Assembly: GCA_003263775.1 (NCBI GenBank) | Contig: JYJJ01000051.1 | Location: 1-64,000, forward strand | Direction: 5' to 3' | Length of the DNA stretch: 64,000 nucleotides | Origin: Vibrio maritimus | GTDB taxonomy: Bacteria; Pseudomonadota; Gammaproteobacteria; Enterobacterales; Vibrionaceae | Shown here: positions 1 to 11,391 of the stretch, piece by piece | Position numbering within the stretch: the stretch's first letter is position 1 | Layout of the letters: each line of letters begins with the position of its first letter | The notes under the pieces: generated by a model | What the model was told of the DNA's origin: nothing | The model's database searches: none | The model's input: the letters and a program-made list of their open reading frames with translations, nothing else | Position numbers and translations under genes: made by a program

Positions 1-10
1 AGTGACGCAT
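1..10 (-). CDS. start of a gene running off the left edge
   Basis: Only the first three codons of a minus-strand reading frame are inside the window (M-R-H). The start is suggested by a strong ribosome binding site, AAGGAG, six bases upstream of the ATG (plus-strand bases 17-22). Nothing can be said about the product. The stretch from 11 to 219 holds this gene's leader and the divergent leader of the next gene; no other gene is visible there. Confidence 0.4.
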
Positions 11-219
11 TGGTTGCTCCTTACGGATTATTAGCTTCCACAGTTGGTCGGTCATCCAGAGGAAGCAAGGAACGAATAATAAGACCGAAAATGAGCGGCG
101 ATATTACAAGAAGTTGCTACGTTAAACAACTAACTATTTAGGGAATTATCTGGATAGACCATTGCCCTTGGTGGCATACGTTATACTTCGTCCAGTTTTT
201 TAATTAATAGTGTCGTTGT

Positions 220-940
220 ATGTTTCTAACACCTTATATTTCAAGAGAAAATTCAAAAGTTTCAGTTCACTCGTCAACAAGCTAGCCATTTTGCTAAAAA
301 AGTCGCTGGGGATTTCAACCCTATTCACGACGAAGACAGCAAGCGCTTTTGTGTGCCGGGCGATCTGCTTTTTGCGGCCTTGCTTGATAAAGAGGGCATC
401 AGCCAAAAGATGCGTTTTGAATTCTCTGGAATGGTAAACGACGGTGTTGAACTAGAGGTTAAGCGTAACAGCGACAGTGAATCTGTGGTTGTCGATGACA
501 ATGGTAAAGAGTACCTGCGCTTTTCTCATTCTGGTGAGCAAAGCCGTTCTGCGGAGTTTATTGAGCATGTGGTATCGAACTACGTACAGTTCTCGGGCAT
601 GAACTTTCCACACATCATGGTGCCGCTGATGCAAGAAAAGCAGATGATGATTAACTGCCAGCGTCCACTGGTGATTTACGAGAGCATGGAAGTGGAGTTC
701 TCTCGCTTGGATCTCACTCATCCAGAGGTGGAATTTAGCGGTGCCACTTTTGATATTGAAGGAAAGCGCGGCACGGTAACACTAAACTTTAACTTCAAAG
801 AAGATGGCATTGTCATCGGCAAAGGCGTGAAGCGCATGGTGGCGAGCGGCCTTAAACCTTATTCGGATGAAGCCATTGATGATCTAGTTGAGAGATTCAA
901 TGCTCGTAAAGATGCTTTTCTAATGCAGCTAGCGGCTTAA
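220..940 (+). CDS. DUF3581 family protein (one frameshift)
   Basis: Conserved gammaproteobacterial protein of unknown function resembling the DUF3581 family: the N-terminus reads MFLTPYISREN, followed by FTRQQASHFAKKVAGDFNPIHDED and VPGDLLFA after the frame change. The start at 220 and the rest of the protein are in different frames; removing one A from the AAAA run at 255-258 joins them into 239 residues with no internal stop. A GTG at 353 could serve as a start but would drop the conserved DFNPIHDED block, so the upstream start is preferred. The NPIHDED and PGDLL segments recall the hot-dog dehydratase-like fold, which is only an inference. It stands alone, with no operon partner nearby. 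Confidence 0.75.
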
Positions 941-1076
941 CTATTGTTAGTGAGTTTCAGTTAGCCCGTTTCTTTAGGCAACTTCGTTAGGCTATTTTCT
1001 CTATACAATTTTCTCCCAACAAGAAAGTTTGCTAGTCTGGGCGTAATGACATCGCCCAGTATGGATGATGAATACT

Positions 1077-1103
1077 AGAGGAGGAGTACAACGCTCTTCC
1101 TCT
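1077..1103 (+). other. hairpin just upstream of the winged-helix gene
   Basis: AGAGGAGGAG pairs with CTCTTCCTCT (one G-T pair) across a 7-base loop, ending shortly before the ribosome binding site of the gene at 1121. A second stem lies upstream (CTGGGCG at 1037-1043 with CGCCCAG at 1053-1059). The 180-base leader therefore seems structured. Function unknown. Confidence 0.45.
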
Positions 1104-1120
1104 CTCCAAGGAAAGGAAGC

Positions 1121-1402
1121 ATGATCCCTAGTAAAACTAAAACCTCGTTCTATCGCCGCTTATATATCGCTTATCTCATTGACTCTGGCTGTAACACCAT
1201 TCCAAAAATCCAATCCAATATCGAAATCCCACGGCGCACGGCTCAAGATACCATTAATGCTTTGCATGAGCTCGATATCGAATGTGAGTTCACAGGTGCG
1301 TTGAAAAACGGTCACTACCAAATTCTGTCTTGGGGACCGTTTGACCTTGAGTGGGTGAAAGACAATGCGCAGCGTATGTCGAAAGTGTTGGGTTACACCT
1401 AA
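1121..1402 (+). CDS. small winged helix-turn-helix protein
   Basis: A 93-residue basic protein with the shape of a small winged-helix DNA-binding protein. Residues about 8-50 (YRRLYIAYLIDSGCNTIPKI then IPRRTAQDTINALHELDIEC) read as helix-turn-helix, followed by a wing around GALKNGHYQILSWGPF. No sensor or partner domain is present, so it is probably a single-domain regulator; target unknown. The start has a good ribosome site, AAGGAAAGGAAGC. It is convergent with the AraC-type regulator; GACCGA/TCGGTC at 1415-1440 may act as a weak terminator between them. Confidence 0.75.
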   Translation: MIPSKTKTSFYRRLYIAYLIDSGCNTIPKIQSNIEIPRRTAQDTINALHELDIECEFTGALKNGHYQILSWGPFDLEWVKDNAQRMSKVLGYT

Positions 1403-1445
1403 ATGGTATTTGGTGACCGATGCTAACTTACATGTCGGTCGTCTC

Positions 1446-2492
1446 TTAGCTGTTCGTACAGCTGCCTAGATCTTGGTTGTTTCTAAACCCTTTTGGCGAG
1501 TAACCACTCCATTTTTTAAATGCGTGTCGAAAGTTGGCGCTATCAGAAAAACCGACTCTATCGGATATCTCTTCAATCGTTATCTGTGTAGTGAGCAGAT
1601 AATGCCTTGCTAAGCGATAACGAACATCATCGAGCAGTTGTTGGTAGCTGGTGCCTTCGCTCTTTAGATGGCGACGCAGCGTGCGCGATGACATGCCAAG
1701 TTCTGATGAGAGCGATTCAATCGATGGATAGTTGCCAAGTCGCTCGACAAACAGCTGAGTGATCTTCTCGTTAAGGCTGGTGGATCCTTGAACGGTTGCG
1801 AGCAGCTCATCACATGACTTTAGGCACATTTGCAGTGTCATGGTGTTGGCTGCCGGGAGTGGGTCGTAGAGTGTGGTGGCGTCAAACTGCCATTCTAGAT
1901 AGTCCGCGTTAAACTCAATAGGGCAATGAAATACCTGTCTGTAGAGGTCGCTGTGTTCTGGTTCTGGGTAGGGAAAGCGAATCAGCTTGGATGAGAACGG
2001 TTGCTGCATCACTTCTTCACAGAGGTTTTGAATCGCAGTAAACCAATATTCACAAAAGAAGGGGAGTAGCTCTCTAAGATCGACCAGCTGTTCGGCTCGA
2101 AAATACCCTAGGTTGTTCTCAACCCACATCTGCTTTTTTAAAACAGGACCCGCTAGGCGCAAGTATTTAAAGCCCATCATTAGGGCATCTAACATGGTGT
2201 TGCTGCTAAAAACGGCGTAACCCAATACGCCGAAGTCGCTAAACCTTGCCTGTTGACCCACCTTTAAACCGAGACCGGGTTCATGAACGTGGGAGAGGGC
2301 GTTGCTGAAAATCGCCATCTTTTGCGCCATCGTCACCTTAGTATCGGGTTGGTAGAGTTGGTCAGCCGTCAGCGGGGTACCTTCAAACAACGATTCGCAC
2401 GGCATTTTACCCTCAAGGTATCGGGTCATAAGCTGAAGATCTAAAATTCCACACGCTTGTAAATCGGGCTCGTAGACTGCCGTGTACTGCAT
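1446..2492 (-). CDS. AraC family transcriptional regulator
   Basis: A 348-residue regulator. The C-terminal AraC-type DNA-binding domain spans about residues 250-340 (SLSSELGMSSRTLRRHLKSE, then IEEISDRVGFSDSANFRHAF and KKWSGYSPKGFR). The large N-terminal domain resembles the arabinose-binding-like domain of OruR/ArgR-type AraC proteins. A longer frame opens at 2591, but the ATG at 2492 has a clear GGGAG ribosome site 8 bases upstream while 2591 has none, so 2492 is chosen. It is divergent from the aldehyde dehydrogenase-ligase-oxidase cluster and is its likely regulator, perhaps sensing an alcohol, aldehyde or fatty acid (inference from position). Confidence 0.88.
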   Translation of the reverse strand: MQYTAVYEPDLQACGILDLQLMTRYLEGKMPCESLFEGTPLTADQLYQPDTKVTMAQKMAIFSNALSHVHEPGLGLKVGQQARFSDFGVLGYAVFSSNTMLDALMMGFKYLRLAGPVLKKQMWVENNLGYFRAEQLVDLRELLPFFCEYWFTAIQNLCEEVMQQPFSSKLIRFPYPEPEHSDLYRQVFHCPIEFNADYLEWQFDATTLYDPLPAANTMTLQMCLKSCDELLATVQGSTSLNEKITQLFVERLGNYPSIESLSSELGMSSRTLRRHLKSEGTSYQQLLDDVRYRLARHYLLTTQITIEEISDRVGFSDSANFRHAFKKWSGYSPKGFRNNQDLGSCTNS

Positions 2493-2670
2493 TGCTGATT
2501 CTCCCGTTTCTAACCGACCTAATTTCAATAAGTTAGCATCAACATAGCTTAACTCCGGACATTCAATGTCTGATGAATGTCCGAATATCACCGTTTTTTG
2601 TCTCTATGCAACCTGTGATTGATGTTATCAGAATGTTGTAATTGAGCAAAATGGCATGCGGGAAAAATAA

Positions 2671-4145
2671 ATGAGTGAAATGATTGATTGGTCAAAGGGT
2701 GATCTGGTTGAATGTAATGCGCCGCAGTTGAGTGAGTTAACAACGTGGTATTCGGAGCTCAAACAGGCTTATCAACAGGAGACAAACCCGAGTCTTGCAA
2801 TAAGAAAGCAGCGCTTACAAGCTCTGAAAACGCAACTGACTCGCTACCAAGACGTGTTGGCAGAGGCAATGAGTGACGATTTTGGTGGTCGCAGCCATAC
2901 AGAATCCATCATGGCGGATGTGTTGGCACCTGTACTCGATATTAAGCATGTACTCAGTCATCTTAAAGGCTGGATGAAATCGCAGCGTCGCCCGACGGAA
3001 TGGCTATTTAGGGGCAATAAGTTGGAGGTTCGTTATCAGCCGAAAGGGGTGGTTGGTATTATCTGCCCTTGGAATTTCCCACTCTATCTATCCCTTGGTC
3101 CTATGATCACCGCTTTGGCGGCGGGCAATCGATGCATGATCAAGATGCCTCCAAACTGCCCAGCAACCACAAAGGCGCTGAAACGCATGTTGGCAGAGAT
3201 CTACCCAACGGATCTGGTTCGAATTGTAGATGGTACTCATCCTGAGGCCATGGAGATCTCGCATCTTCCTTTTGATCATCTTGTTTTCACTGGCTCGCCT
3301 GCCAGTGGAAAACTCATTATGGCTAATGCCGCTGCGAATCTAACACCCGTCACGCTTGAGCTTGGCGGCAAGTCACCAGTTATTGTGTTTGATGATTACG
3401 ATATTCAAACCGCAGCGAGCCGCATTGCTCACGGCAAAGGCTTTAACTCTGGCAGATCTGTATTGCGCCTGATTACGCGTTTGTTCCCGAGTCTAAAGTG
3501 ACCGAGTTTGTTGAGGCATTAAAGCAGAGCCATATCGCGATGTACCGTGACATCAAGGGAAATGCTGACTACACCTCGCTGGTGGATGATGCTCAGCATC
3601 AAAGGTTTAACGAGCTGCTCGAAGACGCCAAGCAAAAGGGTGCAACCATCACTCAATGTTTACCGGAGGGCGAAGGGCGTAAAACACCGCTTTATGTGGC
3701 GACAAACCTAACCCCAAACATGCGTATTTGTCAGGAAGAGATATTTGGACCGCTTCTTCCTGTTCATGGCTATCGTGACATCGATGAGGTGATTCAGTAC
3801 ATCACAGAGCGTCCAAGACCACTCGCTTGTTACCTGTTTAGCCACGATAAAGCGTTGCGTGAGCAGGTGTTAGAACAGACCCACAGTGGTGGTGTCACTA
3901 TCAATGACTGGGGCTGGCATGTGCTAAACCACTCGGTTCCGTTTGGCGGCGTGGGCAACTCAGGTATAGGTAACTATCACGGTGAAGAGGGCTTTCGAGA
4001 GTTAAGTCATGCCCGCTCTGTGTTGCAGATGCGTGGCTGGTTCCCGATTCAGTTGTTCTCTCCCCCTTATGGAACCTGGGTTCAGAAGCTGGTTGTGCGC
4101 GTCTTTGTCGGCAAGCCAGATCCGAGTCTGAATAAGCGCAGTTAG
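2671..4145 (+). CDS. coniferyl-aldehyde dehydrogenase-like ALDH (one frameshift)
   Basis: NAD(P)-dependent aldehyde dehydrogenase, 491 residues after repair. Visible motifs are the Rossmann-associated GVVGIICPWNFPLYLSLGP, VFTGSPASGK, the ELGGKSP glutamate motif, FNSGQIC with the catalytic cysteine, and EEIFGPLLPV near the C-terminus. It resembles the coniferyl-aldehyde dehydrogenase (CalB-like) subgroup, which also handles medium-chain aldehydes. The frame breaks at about 3453, exactly before the catalytic cysteine: restoring one C (GGCAG to GGCCAG) gives the expected GFNSGQICIAPDYAFVPE. It is the first gene of a three-gene cluster with an acyl-CoA ligase and a GMC oxidoreductase, so it probably oxidises the aldehyde made by the latter. 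Confidence 0.88.
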
Positions 4146-4204
4146 CGACAGCTCAGTTTCATCCAATAGCGAATTTAATCCAACGTCTTACAAGAATCTT
4201 CGAC

Positions 4205-4224
4205 ACGCCAGCGAGGGCTGGCGT
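4205..4224 (+). other. intercistronic hairpin
   Basis: Perfect 8-base stem ACGCCAGC/GCTGGCGT with a GAGG loop, just ahead of the ligase gene's ribosome site. There is no T tract, so it is more likely an mRNA stability or processing element than a terminator. Confidence 0.5.
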
Positions 4225-4249
4225 CGTACACCCTAAAAGGAGACCTAAG

Positions 4250-5826
4250 ATGCACAACCTCGCCGTTAATCTAGAGCGAAGTGCTGCGCTTTTCCCTACC
4301 AAAGCCGCACTTAAAATGGGCGCCGATGACGTGAGTTATCAGCAGCTAAACGACTACGCAAACATCGTGGCTCACAACTTAGTAAAACTTGGCTTAGTAC
4401 CGGGTGATAAAGTGGCGCTGTCGTGCCCCAATATGAGCTATTTCCCAATCGCGTATTACGGCATTTTGAAAGCTGGATGCGTGGTGGTTCCTCTCAATAC
4501 TCTATTCAAGAGTCGAGAAATTGCTTATCACCTGAATGACTCTGATGCCAAAGCGTATTTCTGTTTTGAAGCAGAGCAAGCCAGTGCCGATGAGCAGTAT
4601 GGACGAATAGGCTTTGCTCAGGCGCCGCATTGTGAACATTTTATTCCTATGCTCGCATCAGTTAATGCTGAGCATTCAGTTGGAGCGTGGCTTGAAACGT
4701 CGTCACAGCCGTTTGAGTCCATCGCGAGACAGGGCGATGACACCGCTGTTATTCTCTATACCTCTGGCACTACTGGGCAACCTAAAGGAGCAGAGCTTTC
4801 CCACACGAATATGCTGACCAATGCCATGCGTCTCAGTATTTGATGCGTCTTGAGTACAGCGACACCACGATGCTGACCCTACCTTTATTCCACAGTTTTG
4901 GTCAAACCGTGATGATGAACGCCAGTGTGTTAACCGGTTCAAGTATGGTGCTGATCCCGCGCTTTGAGCCTAAGCTCGTGATTGAGCAAATAATCTCACA
5001 TAAAGTGAGTGTCTTTGCTGGCGTACCGACCATGTATATTGCCCTGCTTACCGCTGGCGAGCAGTCTCCTGAGCAATCTGAGCTGGTCAAACACAGCTTG
5101 AGGCTGGGTGTGTCTGGTGGCGCCTCTATGCCAGTGGAGGTGATTCGTCAGTTTGAATCAAGGTTTGAGCTTCCCGTGTTAGAAGGTTACGGACTGTCGG
5201 AAACTGCGCCCGTTGCTACCTTTAATCATATCGATGGCGATAGGCTGCCTGGCAGTGTTGGACAGCCTTTGTGTGGTCATATGATCAAGATTACCGATGT
5301 TCAGGGCAATACGTTGGGCTGCGGTGAGCTGGGAGAGGTATGCATTAAGAGCCCAAGTGTGATGAAGGGTTACTATGGACGCGCGGAAGCAACCGCCGAG
5401 TCGATTCGAGACGGTTGGTTTTTAACCGGTGATATTGGACGTTTGGATGAGCACGGCAATCTATTCATTGTTGATCGCGTCAAAGACATGATTATACGTG
5501 GCGGCTATAACGTCTATCCGCGAGAAATCGAAGAGGTGCTGATGTGTCATCCCGATGTCGAGATGGTTGCAGTGGTCGGAGAGCCTGATGATAGGCTAGG
5601 GGAAGAGATACATGCGCACGTGGTGCTCCATGAAACCTCAAGCTGCGAGGGTGAGACTCTGGTCGCATGGTGCAAAAGCCAGTTGGCGGACTACAAGTAT
5701 CCGCGTCGAGTCTTCATTCGCTCATCACTTCCGATGACAGCAACGGGCAAGATCCTCAAGCGAGAGTTGCATCCTCTAGATATCGTCAAAACCGTTGCAG
5801 AGGAGATCGGCAATGGATCGCTATGA
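4250..5826 (+). CDS. acyl-CoA ligase, AMP-binding family (one frameshift)
   Basis: ATP-dependent acid:CoA ligase, 525 residues after repair. The P-loop TAVILYTSGTTGQPKGAELS lies near residue 175, the GYGLSETAP motif near 320, and the GWFLTGDIGRLDEHGN, VDRVKDMIIRGGYNVYPREIE and TATGKILKREL motifs toward the C-terminus. All catalytic motifs including the late lysine (TGKILK) are present. The frame breaks near 4828; restoring one G (ATGCG to ATGGCG) gives NAMASQYLMRLEYSDTTM. The start has a strong AAAAGGAG site. It overlaps the next gene by 14 bases. It probably activates the acid produced by the neighbouring dehydrogenase to feed beta-oxidation; chain length cannot be read. Confidence 0.88.
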
Positions 5827-7443
5827 TTTTATTATTGTTGGCGGCGGCTCTGCTGGGTGTGTGCTTGCCTCACGTTTGTCCGAGAACCCATCTGTATCAG
5901 TATGCCTGCTTGAAGCGGGAGGTAAAGATTCAAGCCCGTTCATTCACACACCTGTTGGCTGTGTGGTCATGATGCCAACCAAGATTAACAATTGGGGTTT
6001 TGAGACCGTGCCCCAGCCTGGATTGAATGGGCGCAAGGGCTATCAACCACGAGGTAAAACACTCGGTGGTTCGAGCTCGATCAATGCCATGATGTATGCG
6101 CGCGGGCACCGTTACGATTACGATCTTTGGGCATCACTTGGAAACAGCGGTTGGGACTATGAGCAATGTTTGTCTTACTTTAAAAAGGCCGAAAACAACG
6201 AAGTCTTGAGCGATGAGTATCACGGTCAGGGTGGACCGCTTAATGTGGCGAACCTGCGCTCACCTAGTGAGATGGTCGAGCGTTATCTTGATGCTTGTGA
6301 GTCTATTGGAGTGCCAAGAAACCCGGATGTGAATGGAGCCGATCAACTTGGTGCGATGCAAACACAGGTTACTCAGAGAAATGGCGAACGATGTAGCGCA
6401 GCGAAGGCGTACCTGACGCCGAATCTTCATCGACCTAATTTAACTGTGCTGACCAAAGCGACCACCCACAAGGTACTGTTTGAAGGTAAGCGTGCAGTGG
6501 GCGTCGAATATGGATTGAAAGATCAGCGCTTTCAGATTTTCTGCGATCGAGAAGTGATTTTGAGTGCGGGTGCCTTTGGCTCACCGCAGATCCTCAAGCT
6601 TTCTGGTGTGGGCGCGAAAGCGGAACTCGATAAGCACGGCATTGAACAAGTGCATGAGCTACCGGGTGTCGGGGAGAACTTGCAAGATCATATCGATTTG
6701 GTGCACAGCTATAAATGCTCAGCGAAGCGAGAAACGTTTGGGGTGTCATTACAAATGGCAGCCGAAATGTCCAAGGCATTGCCAAAATGGCTCAGACAGC
6801 GTGAAGGCAAGCTGAGCAGCAACTTTGCCGAAGGCATTGGCTTTTTGCGCTCTGATGATAGCGTGTCGATACCAGATTTGGAGTTTGTGTTTGTGGTGGC
6901 TGTGGTGGACGATCATGCAAGAAAAATCCATGCCAGCCATGGATTTAGCTCTCATGTGACTTTGCTAAGACCAAAAAGCACGGGGACGGTGAAGCTCAAT
7001 AGTGCCGACCCTTATGATGCTCCGCAGATTGATCCTGCCTTCTTTAGTGATCCCGATGATATGACAGTCATGATTAAAGGTGGAAGAAGCAATATCAAAT
7101 GCTCAATAGCGCTTCGTTTGATGAGGTTCGCGGGGATTGTTTTTATCCTGTCGATCCAAGTGATGATGAAGCGATAGAGCAAGATATTCGCAATCGCGCA
7201 GATACTCAGTATCACCCCATTGGCACCTGTAAAATGGGCACTGAGCAAGACCCTTTAGCGGTGGTAGACAATGAGCTTTCGGTTTATGGGCTAGAAAATC
7301 TGAGAGTGGTTGATGCGTCGGTCATGCCAACCTTGGTCGGGGGCAATACCAATGCGCCAACAATTATGATTGCAGAGAAGGTAGCGGATGTGATCAAGAA
7401 AGCGTATGCGGATGCTCGCGAGAAGAGGGCGGTTCACGCATAG
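5813..7443 (+). CDS. GMC family alcohol/choline dehydrogenase-like oxidoreductase (one frameshift)
   Basis: FAD-dependent GMC oxidoreductase, 543 residues after repair. The N-terminal FAD-binding motif is [20 protein letters not shown] with EAGG following; the GMC signatures [18 protein letters not shown] and [15 protein letters not shown] are present. The C-terminal catalytic region is [10 protein letters not shown] and [14 protein letters not shown], supplying the conserved His and Asn. It resembles alcohol dehydrogenases of AlkJ type and choline dehydrogenases. The frame breaks near 7082; restoring one T (GGTGG to GGTTGG) gives [20 protein letters not shown]. The chosen ATG gives [11 protein letters not shown] and overlaps the ligase end. 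As the last gene of the cluster it probably performs the first step, alcohol to aldehyde. Confidence 0.88.
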
Positions 7444-7480
7444 CCACTGAAGCTATGCTTAATTCCTACAACCACAAGCT

Positions 7481-7509
7481 AAAACACCAACCGTAATGGT
7501 TGGTGTTTT
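7481..7509 (+). terminator. rho-independent terminator, bidirectional
   Basis: Perfect 12-base stem AAAACACCAACC/GGTTGGTGTTTT with a 5-base loop and T or A runs on both sides, between the convergent GMC gene and the RRM gene. Confidence 0.9.
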
Positions 7510-7565
7510 CAAGCTTAATGGCTAGGCGAGTTCGCTAGCTATATTAGGTGACGTGACCTAGAAGA

Positions 7566-7805
7566 TTAGTGACCGGCGAACTTAACGCGGATCTTGCTGC
7601 CACCAAACATGGTTAGGTTTAGCTCTTTAATCGCTACCTTTGCTTCTTCAACTTCAGGCATAGTTACAAACGCGAAGCCTTTCGACTTTCCTGTCTCTTT
7701 GTCTAGTACCAGTGTGCACTCGGTAACTCGGCCGTACTCACGGAACTGAAGGCGTACATCGTGCTCTGTGGTTTCGCGAGATAGGTTGCGTACTAAGATT
7801 TGCAT
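7566..7805 (-). CDS. RRM-domain RNA-binding protein
   Basis: A 79-residue single RNA recognition motif protein. RNP2 is ILVRNL near the N-terminus and RNP1 is KGFAFVTM in the middle; the beta-alpha-beta pattern spans the whole chain with almost no tails. Small RRM proteins like this occur in vibrios and cyanobacteria and are often linked to cold or RNA metabolism, though the targets are unknown. It is monocistronic: a terminator lies downstream and an independent leader of about 130 bases upstream. Confidence 0.9.
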   Translation of the reverse strand: MQILVRNLSRETTEHDVRLQFREYGRVTECTLVLDKETGKSKGFAFVTMPEVEEAKVAIKELNLTMFGGSKIRVKFAGH

Positions 7806-7938
7806 AATTGACCATCTGTAATCAAGGGTGAATAACGGGCGGATTGTCGCAGGTTATGCCTTTGAAACCAAGTAATTCCTGCCCGTTTCTTCGATTTTCT
7901 TACCTTCTTTACATGACTTCAGCGCTTTTACACAAAGG

Positions 7939-9422
7939 CTAAGGCGTGATGTCACTAAAGCTGACCGCCTGAACCTTGCCATTATTGAGCGACGTGGTCT
8001 TGCTCACTTTGCCTTGGTAGTAGTATGGCGTGAAGCTTGGGAGTGTTTCATCGTTCACCGCGTAATACAGCGTCACGGGGTTATGATTGAGTGATCCTGA
8101 TGTAAGGGTGCCAATAAGTGCATGTTCAAACTGGTGGTAGCCATTTCCCCAATGAAACGCTTTGGTCGATTTAGGGTTCAGACCCACACCGCCATACTTA
8201 TGGTCAACCCACACATTCATAAAACCCGCGGTGGTATAACCGAGAGGCGCTTGGATTTTGCCAGTATTCATAGAAAGCGTCATAGCCGCTTGGTCAAGCT
8301 CTGCCCACTCCCAAGAAGAGGCGCCACCACTGTTAGGTCTGCTTTGCCATGTCGGATGGTGGTTCCTTTTAACGCTGCTTGCTGATCTTGGGGGAAATAA
8401 TCGGCAACATACTCAAATGGCATGTTGTACTGGGCTCTTTCTAGCGTCACTTCCATCCCTTGTTTGGCGAAGGTTTCCCAGTCAGGCTTATCGAGTAGCT
8501 GTGCGGTGAGATAGGTCATCCAATACGCTTTAATGGTATGACCGAAGTCGTTATGTTTGGCGTTAGGTAGCATAACGGCTTTGTGGTGTATCGCTCCGTA
8601 GAATCGTTGCTCTTCATCGGAGTGGTAATCATTGACCAAGATTTGTGTGAGCCACTCGAGATCCGTAAGCCATTTGGTTTTGTGAGGCTCGGGAAGTAGG
8701 GGAGCGACTAGCAGCATGTAGCCGTTGATTTGATCTAGCTGTGCGACCAGCTCGTGTTGTTTGGCGCTTTGGTCATCGCCATCTTCTAATACCCAGGCTA
8801 AACCGACGTCGTCGTTGAGTTTGTATTTATCGAAGATGAACGCTTGCTGTTCGATGAGTGCTTGCTCTACCTTAGGATCACGAGTGAGGTAGTAATACAT
8901 AGCAAGTCCAACAAGGGCGTAAGCTTGGTCTTGTGAGGTGCGTTGTGTCCACTTTAGACCTGGCTTATCGTCTTCAGTGAACGAGATAAATCCACCGTTT
9001 TTGGCGTCTTGAAGTTGGTCAATGAGGTAGTAAGCCCCGTCTTTGGCAAGTTCGAGCGCTTTAACATCGCCGGTAAGATGAAACAGTACGCCATAAGCGT
9101 AGGTCTGGCGTGATTTCATACGTGTGTATTCGCGGCCAAAGTGAGGCGTGATCCAGCCATGTTGTAGTTCAGGGCAGACGTTGGAGACGTCGAGTAACTC
9201 TCCGTTATCGCAGCGAAATGTAGGGAAATTGCCGACGGGCACACCTTGTGCGGCTTCATGCATCCAATAGGGAGCAAGACCTTGTTCGGCGTGTGTTAGC
9301 CACGCTTGTGTGCTCGGAAAGGTATCTTCTGGTGTCACTGACGCTGCTTGTGACGCCGTCGCACCACAAGAGGCAGCAATAGAAAGAGCTAAAATAGAGG
9401 TACGAAGAGAATAAGACAACAT
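7939..9422 (-). CDS. exported AGE-family sugar epimerase/isomerase (one frameshift)
   Basis: A 494-residue protein of the N-acylglucosamine 2-epimerase (AGE) superfamily, an alpha6/alpha6 barrel. Typical segments are EYTRMKSRQTYAYGVLFHL, GGFISF, TSQDQAYALVGLAMYY, HNDFGHTIKAYWMTYL and the C-terminal FHWGNGYHQFEHALIG. Unlike most cytosolic family members it begins with a signal peptide (MLSYSLRTSILALSIAASCG, Ala-rich to about residue 27), so it should act in the periplasm or outside. The start at 9422 is preferred over 9479 because it opens the signal peptide directly. The frame breaks near 8321; adding one G restores SSWEWAELDQAAMTLSMN. It lies downstream of the SemiSWEET terminator, so it is probably transcribed separately. 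Substrate unknown. Confidence 0.78.
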
Positions 9423-9515
9423 GACGTATCCTTGTTTTTTATAAGTGTTTGAATTGCTGAAACTATAGCGCCATGACACCTATACAAACTGTTGTGCAGT
9501 TCAAGACTTTAACAA

Positions 9516-9546
9516 TGAAAAAAGCCAAGCAGGGGGAGCTTGGCTT
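9516..9546 (-). terminator. terminator after the SemiSWEET gene
   Basis: Stem AAGCCAAGC/GCTTGGCTT with a 7-base loop; on the minus strand it is followed by a run of T. It separates the PTS-GH4-SemiSWEET unit from the AGE-family gene. Confidence 0.85.
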
Positions 9547-9561
9547 GGTCGTAACGCTTTA

Positions 9562-9852
9562 TCAAGCGCTGGTTTTGGAGAAGGTCGGTCGTTTGCCGGT
9601 GACATCTTTGATTTTCATAATCAGAATAATGGAGGCGAGCAATAAGGTGATGGCGTTGGCAATGATGATTGGTGGGTCAGTCACTAAGACGCCATACGCG
9701 AGCCAAAGCGCGACACCGGTGACGAAGATGGAATACATTGCTAGTGATATGGATTGGGTATCTCGGGTCTTGAATATGTGCAGCACTTGAGGAATGAAAG
9801 AACAAGTGGTGCAGAACGCTGCGATATAGCCCAGCGTAGTAATGTCTAACAT
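9562..9852 (-). CDS. SemiSWEET sugar transporter (MtN3/PQ-loop)
   Basis: A 96-residue protein with three hydrophobic segments (about residues 4-22, 38-56 and 62-82) and the PQ-loop motif CSFIPQVLHIFKTRDTQSIS, the mark of bacterial SemiSWEET half-transporters that dimerise to move sugars down a gradient. The ATG at 9852 follows a GGAG ribosome site; a longer frame to 9891 lacks one. It lies 77 bases downstream of the GH4 phospho-glucosidase, in the same direction and ahead of a terminator, so it is probably the last gene of the PTS operon. Family members carry glucose or sucrose; an export role for glucose released by GH4 is inference. Confidence 0.88.
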   Translation of the reverse strand: MLDITTLGYIAAFCTTCSFIPQVLHIFKTRDTQSISLAMYSIFVTGVALWLAYGVLVTDPPIIIANAITLLLASIILIMKIKDVTGKRPTFSKTSA

Positions 9853-9929
9853 TAACTGTGCTCCGTAAAATGCCCTGTCGAGACAGGGCATTGTTTATGA
9901 TTTAGCTGAAGTCTAGGAGAGGAAATGAT

Positions 9930-11297
<1,368 letters not shown>

Positions 11298-11391
11298 CTA
11301 CCGCCCTTTGGTAGTATGTTGTTAGTATCTGTTTTGTTTACGTTATTGGACTAGATGGATTATCTAGGTATTGCTATTCGTTTCTCTTGGA

